A stretch of 64,000 bases of DNA from Jejuia sp043557195 (lineage in GTDB: Bacteria; Bacteroidota; Bacteroidia; Flavobacteriales; Flavobacteriaceae). A model generated the notes under the pieces. That model did no database searches. It was not told the origin of the DNA and worked only from the letters and a program-made list of their open reading frames with translations. Positions 42,254-49,490 of this stretch are shown piece by piece (the first letter of the stretch is position 1; each line of letters starts with the position of its first letter). The stretch covers positions 1,736,001 through 1,800,000 of the forward strand of contig CP121314.1 in the NCBI GenBank assembly GCA_043557195.1, written 5' to 3'. The translations under genes and the position numbers were made by a program.

Positions 42254-43453
42254 TTACGACATATCCTCGTAGTTATAATCGGGATATAAAAAGTGATTGT
42301 ATGGAAAACGGGTGATATGAATTTCGCGAACTTCGTCGTAAACACGCTTCTTAAAATCCTCTAAGTTACTTTTGTTTATTGCTGAAATAAATAGTGCATT
42401 GTTGCCTATTTTACTCATCCAAGTACTTTTCCATTCTTCAAGTGTATAGTGCTTTTTCGTTTTTTCGGTTTCCAACTCATCTTCGTCTAAAGGTTCTGCT
42501 TCGTAAGCATCAATCTTATTAAACACCATGATTGTTGGTTTATCGCTACTTTTAATTTCACCCAAAATTTTATTTACAGATGCAATGTGCTCTTCAAAAT
42601 TAGGATGAGAAATATCTACGACGTGCAATAGTAAATCGGCCTCACGAACCTCGTCCAGTGTACTTTTAAAACTATCTACCAACTGTGTAGGCAGTTTGCG
42701 TATAAACCCAACGGTATCGCTCAATAAAAACGGTAAGTTTTGAATTACAACCTTTCTAACGGTGGTATCTAAGGTGGCAAACAGTTTATTTTCAGCAAAA
42801 ACTTCACTTTTGCTAATAACGTTCATCAAGGTAGATTTGCCAACATTGGTGTAGCCTACAAGTGCTACGCGCACCATTTTTCCGCGGTTACCACGTTGTA
42901 CCGCCATTTGTTTGTCAATGGTTTTTATTTTGGCTTTTAAAAGTGCAATTTTATCACGAACAATACGTCTATCTGTTTCAATTTCGGTTTCACCTGGACC
43001 GCGCATCCCAATACCCCCTTTTTGGCGTTCAAGGTGTGTCCACATACCTTTTAATCGTGGTAGCAAATATTCACACTGCGCTAATTCTACCTGCGTTCGC
43101 GCATAACTGGTTTGGGCGCGTTGTGCAAAAATATCTAGTATTAAATTAGTTCTATCTAATACTTTTACGTTTAAAATTTTACTAATATTTCGTTCCTGGG
43201 CTGCTGATAATTCATCATCAAAAATGGCAGTATCTATATCGTTCTCTTTAATAAACTGATTAACCTCTTCCATCTTACCCGTCCCAATAAACGTTTTAGG
43301 ATTTGGCATATCCATTTTTTGCGTAAATCGTTTTACAGCATATCCTCCCGCAGTAAAAGTCAAAAATTCCAGCTCATCCAAATACTCTTTAGACTTTACC
43401 TCATCTTGCTCTTTCGTTATTACCCCAATTAAAACCGCCTTTTCTAATCCCAT
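42254..43453 (-). CDS. hflX: Ribosome-associated GTPase HflX
   Basis: A 399-residue GTPase that splits stalled or hibernating ribosomes under stress. An N-terminal HflX domain (TFIGTGKMEEVNQFI, DDELSAAQERNI, RTNLILDIFAQRAQT, RLKGMWTHLERQKGGIGMRGPGE region) precedes the G domain: P-loop GYTNVGKSTLMN, SDTVGFIRKLP (G3), NKID (G4) and a SAINKSN G5-like end. A TAACTTTG box lies upstream at 43487-43494. The stop is 10 bases from the long repeat copy B. Confidence 0.95.
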   Translation of the reverse strand: MGLEKAVLIGVITKEQDEVKSKEYLDELEFLTFTAGGYAVKRFTQKMDMPNPKTFIGTGKMEEVNQFIKENDIDTAIFDDELSAAQERNISKILNVKVLDRTNLILDIFAQRAQTSYARTQVELAQCEYLLPRLKGMWTHLERQKGGIGMRGPGETEIETDRRIVRDKIALLKAKIKTIDKQMAVQRGNRGKMVRVALVGYTNVGKSTLMNVISKSEVFAENKLFATLDTTVRKVVIQNLPFLLSDTVGFIRKLPTQLVDSFKSTLDEVREADLLLHVVDISHPNFEEHIASVNKILGEIKSSDKPTIMVFNKIDAYEAEPLDEDELETEKTKKHYTLEEWKSTWMSKIGNNALFISAINKSNLEDFKKRVYDEVREIHITRFPYNHFLYPDYNYEDMS

Positions 43454-43486
43454 ATACGCCTTTCAACTATTATAAATATTATGATG

Positions 43487-43494
43487 CAAAGTTA
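43487..43494 (-). promoter_or_regulatory. Putative -7 box for hflX
   Basis: TAACTTTG on the minus strand, matching TAnnTTTG, 34 bases before the hflX ATG. Confidence 0.45.
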
Positions 43495-43499
43495 CATAA

Positions 43500-43528
43500 T
43501 TGAAGTCATTTTAATTTTTATATTTTTG
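43500..43528 (+). promoter_or_regulatory. Promoter of the EEP/rlmF unit
   Basis: TTG, 18-base spacer, TATTTTTG; the -7 box ends 4 bases before the ATG at 43533. The transcript would start at or next to the start codon. Confidence 0.55.
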
Positions 43529-43532
43529 AGCC

Positions 43533-44501
43533 ATGACAGAAGACTTCGAAGACATTCCCGTACGCAACGATATGCAAACTGTGGCATTCTATAATATTGA
43601 AAATTTATTTGATTTACGAGATAGCAGATTTACCAATGATGGTGATTTTTTACCAGAGTCTGTAAAGCGATGGACACCCAAACGCTATAAGAATAAACTG
43701 CGCAAAATTGGATTTGCAATTTCTAATATTGGAAGGCTTGAAACTGGAAAACACCCTGCAATTGTGGGTTTAGCTGAAGTTGAAAATGCCAAAGTGCTTG
43801 ATGATTTGCTTGATTCTAAACATCTTGATGATTTAGATTATGACTATGTGCATTTTGATTCTTTAGACGAACGAGGTATTGACGTTGCGATATTATATGA
43901 TACCAATGTTTTTAAACCTTTGCATACCGAAACCTTTTCTGTGACATTAACTGATGATGATGGTTCTCCAGATTATACTAGAGATATATTACTTGTTGGA
44001 GGAATTTTGGATGGTGAAAAAGTTCATGTAATCGTGAATCATTGGTCATCTAGACGAGAGGGACAAAAGGAAACCGAATTTAAGCGTTTAGCTGCCTCTG
44101 AAAAGGTAAGCGAAATTATTGAGAGCATAACGTCTGAAGATGACGATGCCAAAATTATCATTTTAGGTGATTTTAACGATACACCACAAAATGAAAGTTT
44201 AAAAAGATTGGTTGAAGATCATAGTTTGTTCAACCCTTTTGAAACCTTACGTTCGTTTACTCGTGGCACAGTAAAACATAGAAGACAATGGTTTGTCTTT
44301 GATCAAGTTCTGATTTCGACCAACTTTTTTAAAAGCTCTAATGCTCAATTTGAGTTTTTTAAAGCCAATATTTTTGATGCCGACTTTTTAAAACAGTTTA
44401 ATGGGCCATTTAAAGGCGCCCCATTTAGAACATATGTTGGTAAAAAGTATAAAGGAGGCTATAGCGACCATTTTCCTGTGTATACTATTTTGAAGAAATA
44501 A
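43533..44501 (+). CDS. Endonuclease/exonuclease/phosphatase family protein, cytoplasmic
   Basis: A 322-residue EEP-superfamily phosphodiesterase without signal peptide. Active-site motifs are FYNIENLFDLRD (Asn), GLAEVENAKVL (metal Glu), HVIVNHWSSRREG (His), ILGDFNDTPQNE (Asp, Asn) and GGYSDHFPVYTI (Asp-His). It is a clear paralogue of the secreted protein at 52391-53464, which shares the NLENLFD, EVENRNVL and FSDHFPVY blocks. Substrate unknown: DNA, RNA or a small phosphoester. A TTG-N18-TATTTTTG promoter ends only 4 bases before the ATG, so either the mRNA is leaderless or translation starts at the Met at 43572. It is 12 bases upstream of rlmF. Confidence 0.87.
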   Translation: MTEDFEDIPVRNDMQTVAFYNIENLFDLRDSRFTNDGDFLPESVKRWTPKRYKNKLRKIGFAISNIGRLETGKHPAIVGLAEVENAKVLDDLLDSKHLDDLDYDYVHFDSLDERGIDVAILYDTNVFKPLHTETFSVTLTDDDGSPDYTRDILLVGGILDGEKVHVIVNHWSSRREGQKETEFKRLAASEKVSEIIESITSEDDDAKIIILGDFNDTPQNESLKRLVEDHSLFNPFETLRSFTRGTVKHRRQWFVFDQVLISTNFFKSSNAQFEFFKANIFDADFLKQFNGPFKGAPFRTYVGKKYKGGYSDHFPVYTILKK

Positions 44502-44513
44502 GGATTCTGTTGG

Positions 44514-45476
44514 ATGCAATCAAAAAAGAACCAATTACCCAAAGAGAAAACACAATTACACTCTCGTAATAAGCATCGTGGTCGTTATGACTTTGCTAAA
44601 TTAATTGGTACTTGTCCTGAGTTAGCACAATTTGTTACCCCTAATAAATATGGGAATGAATCCATAAACTTTTTTGATCCTGATGCTGTGAAAATGCTAA
44701 ATTTAGCATTGCTTAAGCATCACTATAATATAAAATACTGGGACATTCCTAAGCATTATTTATGTCCTCCAATACCTGGAAGAGCAGATTATATTCACAA
44801 TGTAGCAGACCTATTAGGGTCATCTAACAAGGGGGTCATTCCGAAAGGAAAAAATATAACGTGTTTGGATGTTGGTGTAGGTGCAAATTGTATCTATCCC
44901 ATCATAGGAAACCATGAATATAATTGGTCGTTTGTTGGTTCAGATGTTGATGCTGTTGCTATTGCTTCAGCTAAAAAAATAGTGGAGCAAAATCCTGGTC
45001 TAAAGGGTGTTATTGAATTGCGATTACAAAACACACCAAGACATATTTTTGATGGTGTTATCCGTTCTAATGAAAAATTTGATGTTACCATCTGTAATCC
45101 ACCTTTTCATTCATCTTTAGAAGAAGCTGAGGCTAGTGCAGCTCGTAAAATAAAAAATCTCACAAAGCAAAAAACGATAAAACCTGTCTTAAATTTTGGT
45201 GGAAAACCTAATGAACTTTGGTGCAAAGGTGGAGAAGCAAAGTTTGTAAAAGATATGATATTTGAAAGCAGAAGATTTAAAACATCTTGCTTTTGGTTTA
45301 CTACTTTAGTATCAAAAGAGTCTAACCTTCGATCTATTTATAACACTTTAAAAAAAGTAGGAGCCAAAGAAGTAAAGACGCTTTCAATGGGTCAAGGCAA
45401 TAAAATAAGTCGCATAGTGGCTTGGACATTTTTAGATAAAACGCAACAAGATACTTGGATTCTCTCAAAAAAATAA
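44514..45476 (+). CDS. rlmF: 23S rRNA (adenine(1618)-N6)-methyltransferase
   Basis: A 320-residue SAM-dependent methyltransferase acting on A1618 of 23S rRNA. Features: HSRNKHRGRYDFAKLIGTCP near the N-terminus, IPGRADYIHNVADLL, the SAM motif CLDVGVGANCIYPIIG, the catalytic NPPF motif in VTICNPPFHSSLEEA and the GGKPNELWCKGGEAKFV block. All are diagnostic for RlmF. It is the second gene of a unit with the EEP protein upstream (12-base gap). Confidence 0.95.
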   Translation: MQSKKNQLPKEKTQLHSRNKHRGRYDFAKLIGTCPELAQFVTPNKYGNESINFFDPDAVKMLNLALLKHHYNIKYWDIPKHYLCPPIPGRADYIHNVADLLGSSNKGVIPKGKNITCLDVGVGANCIYPIIGNHEYNWSFVGSDVDAVAIASAKKIVEQNPGLKGVIELRLQNTPRHIFDGVIRSNEKFDVTICNPPFHSSLEEAEASAARKIKNLTKQKTIKPVLNFGGKPNELWCKGGEAKFVKDMIFESRRFKTSCFWFTTLVSKESNLRSIYNTLKKVGAKEVKTLSMGQGNKISRIVAWTFLDKTQQDTWILSKK

Positions 45477-45495
45477 CACACGCTTTGGTACAAAT

Positions 45496-45873
45496 TTAAA
45501 TAGCATGAAAAACAATATATGTTAAACCCAACACGATAAAAGGTAGTACCAAAAGCATCCGAATACTATACGTATGCTTTTTTTGTTGTAATCGTTTTGC
45601 GTTAAGCAAGTTTCGTTTCTTCCCACTGTATTGCATCCAATTCTTAAAAAACACTCCTATCACCACTATAGTAAACAACGTCCATGCTTTAGACGAAGAC
45701 ATCGTCTGTACATTCATTTGTTTAAAAAAGCCAGCAAAAAAAACACCTAAAAGCAATAATAAACTGCATTGTAAAATTGACACATAAATTGTGGCAATTT
45801 TAATAGCTTTTTTACTTTTTTTATTTTTAAAATGAAGAACTAAATTAAGAAAAAAGACATCGAATATAGACAT
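45496..45873 (-). CDS. Small integral membrane protein, three predicted TM segments
   Basis: A 125-residue protein I do not recognise. Hydrophobic stretches at about residues 29-50 (IYVSILQCSLLLLLGVFFAGFF region), 64-78 and 105-123 (MLLVLPFIVLGLTYIVF) point to three transmembrane helices; the loops are strongly basic (KNKKSKKAIK, KKRNLLNAKRLQQKK), so these face the cytoplasm. A TACCTTTG box lies at 45890-45897 on the minus strand. It is monocistronic and convergent with rlmF. Confidence 0.65.
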   Translation of the reverse strand: MSIFDVFFLNLVLHFKNKKSKKAIKIATIYVSILQCSLLLLLGVFFAGFFKQMNVQTMSSSKAWTLFTIVVIGVFFKNWMQYSGKKRNLLNAKRLQQKKHTYSIRMLLVLPFIVLGLTYIVFHAI

Positions 45874-45889
45874 ATAGTTTGTGTTGTTA

Positions 45890-45897
45890 CAAAGGTA
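45890..45897 (-). promoter_or_regulatory. Putative -7 box for the small membrane protein
   Basis: TACCTTTG on the minus strand, identical to the sdhCAB -7 box, 17 bases before the ATG. Confidence 0.45.
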
Positions 45898-45924
45898 TGG
45901 CTATTACACTAATACTTTAGTAAA

Positions 45925-47736
45925 TCAATTTGAAAATACTACCTCATCAATATAGATATCATGCCCTGCACCATAACTTTGAGAAAACAAGGTAAATCCT
46001 GAGCGAATACAACTTAAATCTTGTTTTTTAAGTTTGATGGTATATTTCTTCCACTTTGTACCTAGTTTGATTTCAATGGATTCTTTTGCCGTATCAGGAT
46101 AAGGTTTGTCTTTTCCAATTAAACCAAAACCTATTTTAGCGGTAATTGGGCTTTCGCTAGCTTTTGCCCAAAAACTAAACTTTGTGGCTCCAGAAATATC
46201 ATAGCCTCCAAGAATATCGCCCCAATCGTTTGCTGGATTCACCATGCCTAAACCATACCAATTGTAATGATAATCGTAGCTTATTTTTAAAGCTGCTGTT
46301 CCAGAATACACATCGGTTGTGTCTTTAGTATTTACGGTCATCTTTTTATAATTTCCCATGTATGCTGAAGGCGCATAAGGCATATCATCACCATCTTTAT
46401 ACACATAAAATGGTAATTTCACTTTGGTCACTAAAAATTTTTTGTTTTTGGCTTCTTCGTCTGTTACTTTAATGGCCGTGGAGGCAATACCAATATTATT
46501 ATAACTATCCTTGACGTTTATATAAACTTTTATTGCACCATGCTCTTTGGGTAATTGAATTTCGAAACCACTTTCTGAACTCCCTCTGTAAACTAATGGA
46601 TTGATTTGATTACGCCGAATTCTACTGCCCTTTCGATGATTGTAAAAAAAACTAAATTCTAATTTTTCATTTTCAACATCGAATGTTTTTAAAGTTACAG
46701 GAATCCATGAACCACTTTTAAATTCACCTTCAGGCAACTCAAAATTTTCAATAACTGGAACATTATTCACAGGTTTTTCTTCAGTATAAGCCTCTCGAAT
46801 TGCCCAGTATTGCGGTCGATACGCTCCAGTATGATGGGTATGATGCCAAGGCGAACCATAATGATTTCCATCACCATAGTGAAATACAAATACACCCAAA
46901 TTTGAAGGTTGATTAGCTATCCAATTAGGATACCCTTTTGCAATAGCATCATATTTTTGCTGATCGGTTGGTTCTTGTTTTACACCATACTTTTCAGCAT
47001 TAATATCCCATTCTCCTGTGACTCCAAATTCTGTAATGATGTATGGCTTATTTATATTACTTTTTTCTAATTCTTTTTGCAAAAACTCTGCGCCTGCTCC
47101 GTAAGAGTTTAAGCCATAAATATCAATGGAAGGCACATATTTTTGCCACCAATCTAACCCAAATGTCCAAGCTTCAACCGATGTAATGGGATGATTAGGG
47201 TCAATGGATTTCATTTTACTGCAAATACGCTCTAACAGTCTAGAATAGGCTTCCTTCTCTTCATCAGTCGCCATATTTAGGTAGACTTCATTGGCAATAC
47301 CCCAAGTTAAAACAGCAGGATGATTTTTGTATTTCTGAACAACATTTATAGCATTGTTGTACATCACTTCCATTCCCTCTTTATCTTTTAGATAATTGAA
47401 ACTATCATCATCTTCCATTCCTGGGCGACCATGGCGCATCCAAATACCAACCATTACTTTAATGTTGTGCTTTTCCGCTGCTTCTAACAGTCGAGGCATG
47501 TTGTCTCCTGTTGCCCAAGTCCTAATTGCATTTACACCAAGAAAGTTTAAATCTTTAAAATAAGTGTCGTAATTGGCAATGTCTTTGTCATAACCGAATG
47601 TTACACCTTTGATATCGAAAGGTTTTCCTTCTACAAGAAGTTGCCAGTTGCTTTCTGTTTTTTGGATTGTGGTTTGTGCTTGTGAAAATTGAAATATACA
47701 TCCTATAATCAGCAGTAAGGATCGAATTCTCTTCAT
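45925..47736 (-). CDS. Exported glycoside hydrolase, clan GH-A TIM barrel (GH2-type) with carbohydrate-binding-like C-terminus
   Basis: A 603-residue protein with signal peptide (about 1-20, FSQAQ). Residues about 25-330 form a TIM barrel with the clan GH-A features: FDIKGVTFGYDK, FLGVNAIRTWATG, the acid/base Glu in LTWGIANEVYLNM and the nucleophile Glu in KPYIITEFGVTGEWD. An Ig-like region (about 345-440) follows, then a C-terminal jelly-roll domain (about 455-603, SGTAALKISYDYHYNWYG ... HDIYIDEVVFS) similar to carbohydrate-binding modules such as CBM11. It should cut a beta-linked glycan outside the cytoplasm, possibly a glucan; substrate not assignable. Confidence 0.82.
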   Translation of the reverse strand: MKRIRSLLLIIGCIFQFSQAQTTIQKTESNWQLLVEGKPFDIKGVTFGYDKDIANYDTYFKDLNFLGVNAIRTWATGDNMPRLLEAAEKHNIKVMVGIWMRHGRPGMEDDDSFNYLKDKEGMEVMYNNAINVVQKYKNHPAVLTWGIANEVYLNMATDEEKEAYSRLLERICSKMKSIDPNHPITSVEAWTFGLDWWQKYVPSIDIYGLNSYGAGAEFLQKELEKSNINKPYIITEFGVTGEWDINAEKYGVKQEPTDQQKYDAIAKGYPNWIANQPSNLGVFVFHYGDGNHYGSPWHHTHHTGAYRPQYWAIREAYTEEKPVNNVPVIENFELPEGEFKSGSWIPVTLKTFDVENEKLEFSFFYNHRKGSRIRRNQINPLVYRGSSESGFEIQLPKEHGAIKVYINVKDSYNNIGIASTAIKVTDEEAKNKKFLVTKVKLPFYVYKDGDDMPYAPSAYMGNYKKMTVNTKDTTDVYSGTAALKISYDYHYNWYGLGMVNPANDWGDILGGYDISGATKFSFWAKASESPITAKIGFGLIGKDKPYPDTAKESIEIKLGTKWKKYTIKLKKQDLSCIRSGFTLFSQSYGAGHDIYIDEVVFSN

Positions 47737-47873
47737 CAGATTTTCTTGTTAAGATAAGATTTTTTTAATGGTTTTAGAACAAGATATATTTAGACTTCTG
47801 TAGTATTTTTGTCGAGAACTTTATTGATGAACAAAATGCTTAGTTAAGACATTACCTTGGCGGATAAGACCCA

Positions 47874-47992
47874 CGTTAGGGATTGAGGCATTTGTTGAAG
47901 CTCCTCGACGCAGGAGAGAGCGACTGCCGAAAGCCCGACCCGAGCACGTTTATTTCATAAAACTATCGGGATAGTCATCGAGGGTAACGCCA
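47874..47992 (+). repeat. Dispersed structured repeat, long form, copy C
   Basis: Aligned to copy A at 5933 with few substitutions over the first 70 bases. Stems: CGTTA/TAACG at the ends, CTCCT/AGGAG (47901-47916), and CCCGA/TCGGG (47939-47943 with 47966-47970). It lies between the glycosidase start and the DUF5689 stop. The remaining part of this gap (47737-47873) is AT-rich with no gene. Confidence 0.8.
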
Positions 47993-48006
47993 AAAATTAA
48001 ACTGTT

Positions 48007-49434
48007 TTAGGGCGTATAATCCACACTAATCTCATCTAATTCATAAACACCATCAAATGTAGATTGCCCGCTTCCCGTATATTTAAATGCGATATGAATG
48101 GTTCCTGAAAGGCAGGATAAATCTACATTACCAGAGCTAAACCATTCGGCAAAAGAATCAGAATCTTTAACAACATAAGCGTCACTTAAAATTTGCCATG
48201 TTGCAGCTGTAACACCAGCTTCGGTGCCATCCCAATCATCGGCATAAAATACTTCCATATAACTACTATCGGCTAAACTATTAGAGGTTTTGAAGCGCAA
48301 GGACTCGCCGTCTTGTGCATCCAAATCTATTGGCGGAGTTATTAACCAACCAATATTACTTTCATCACCAGAGCTAGCCGATTGAAATCTACAAGAACGC
48401 CCTAAAGACGCATTTGACGATGTTGAAGAATAACCCTCCCAAGCTTCCGTTCCTGCCTCAATATAATTTGTCCAACCATCAATCTCAATGGGTCTATTAT
48501 TTCTTTGAGGCTCAAAATCTTCATACAACAAATTCTCTGAACCAATTGTTGAAGCAAGACCACAAGAAAACTCTAATGGGTCACATCTGTTAGTACTTTC
48601 AAAATTAATATCAGAAGAACTTTTGGGTAAAATCACATTAAAATCATCTCGAAAATCGCGACTAAAAATCCCAGTAATGCTAACATTTCCTTGTGGCACA
48701 ATTAGCGATTTAAAATCTGAAAAGGTACTCGTCTGCATAATGATTTGCACTCCAGAATCGCAACTCTCCATCAGTCGTAAGCCATCAAATTCATCAAACG
48801 ATTCACTGGCGAATGTGGCACCTAACTCAAACCTATTAAGTTGCATATTGTTGAGCTGAATTAATGTATTTTCATCTGCTTCTGACAAGTCTTGAGCGAT
48901 AGTAATTTTAGGCCGTATTTCAGCAATTTCATTGGTTCGTAGTACAATATCTTTATATTCTGCAGGTTGAATTTGTTCCACACTCGTCCCATTACCCTTT
49001 CCAATGGTAACCACTCCGCTCGTTTCACCAATGGTCAACCCTTGCATTTTCACAAACACTTTTTGACCAAACTGATAAGTGTCCGACAAACTACTTTGAT
49101 TAATATCAATTTTAAACCCTAATCGTGGATCATTATCAGGATTGCTATCATCCGTTTTATTCTGAACAATCAATTCTTCAAAAAAGTTACCACCTTCATC
49201 CGAAGACACCACATATCCTTCAATATAAATATCATCTTCAATAATTACCGTTGCGTTTCCACCATTAACCGTCTGTTCGTAAAGCGATTTTATAGCCTTA
49301 AACGTTGTTAACTTTTCCGCTGGAATCATTGGGTCTTCGCTCGTGATATTCGGCACTCCAAAATCGTCGTCTTGAACGCAAGACCATACTAATAATACTA
49401 GCATTCCGATTAAAAGGTTATTAAAATTTTTCAT
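48007..49434 (-). CDS. DUF5689 (OB-fold) and choice-of-anchor-J lipoprotein
   Basis: A 475-residue lipoprotein (lipobox VWSC, Cys19). Residues about 40-270 match DUF5689, an OB-fold-like domain related to that of the YhcR nuclease (IYIEGYVVSSDEGGNFFEELIVQN; VKMQGLTIGETSGVVTIG). The C-terminal part (about 300-475) is a jelly-roll of the choice-of-anchor-J type (DGWTNYIEAGTEAWEGYSS; LDEISVDYTP). It follows a TonB-dependent receptor gene in the same direction across two small hairpins, so it is probably the surface-exposed ligand-binding partner of that receptor. Nucleic acid is a possible ligand given the OB fold and nearby nucleases; this is inference. Confidence 0.85.
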   Translation of the reverse strand: MKNFNNLLIGMLVLLVWSCVQDDDFGVPNITSEDPMIPAEKLTTFKAIKSLYEQTVNGGNATVIIEDDIYIEGYVVSSDEGGNFFEELIVQNKTDDSNPDNDPRLGFKIDINQSSLSDTYQFGQKVFVKMQGLTIGETSGVVTIGKGNGTSVEQIQPAEYKDIVLRTNEIAEIRPKITIAQDLSEADENTLIQLNNMQLNRFELGATFASESFDEFDGLRLMESCDSGVQIIMQTSTFSDFKSLIVPQGNVSITGIFSRDFRDDFNVILPKSSSDINFESTNRCDPLEFSCGLASTIGSENLLYEDFEPQRNNRPIEIDGWTNYIEAGTEAWEGYSSTSSNASLGRSCRFQSASSGDESNIGWLITPPIDLDAQDGESLRFKTSNSLADSSYMEVFYADDWDGTEAGVTAATWQILSDAYVVKDSDSFAEWFSSGNVDLSCLSGTIHIAFKYTGSGQSTFDGVYELDEISVDYTP

Positions 49435-49450
49435 ATTGCTATATTTTAAG

Positions 49451-49490
49451 ACCCTGAAGCGAGTTCAGGGTGACAATTTTGTGAATTGTC
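49451..49490. repeat. Two adjacent palindromes between TonB receptor and DUF5689 genes
   Basis: ACCCTGAA-gcgag-TTCAGGGT (49451-49471) directly followed by GACAATT-ttgtg-AATTGTC (49472-49490), the second touching the receptor stop codon. The first resembles a palindrome I have seen dispersed in flavobacterial genomes. Without a T run these are more likely mRNA processing or stability hairpins that set the ratio of receptor to lipoprotein. Confidence 0.55.
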
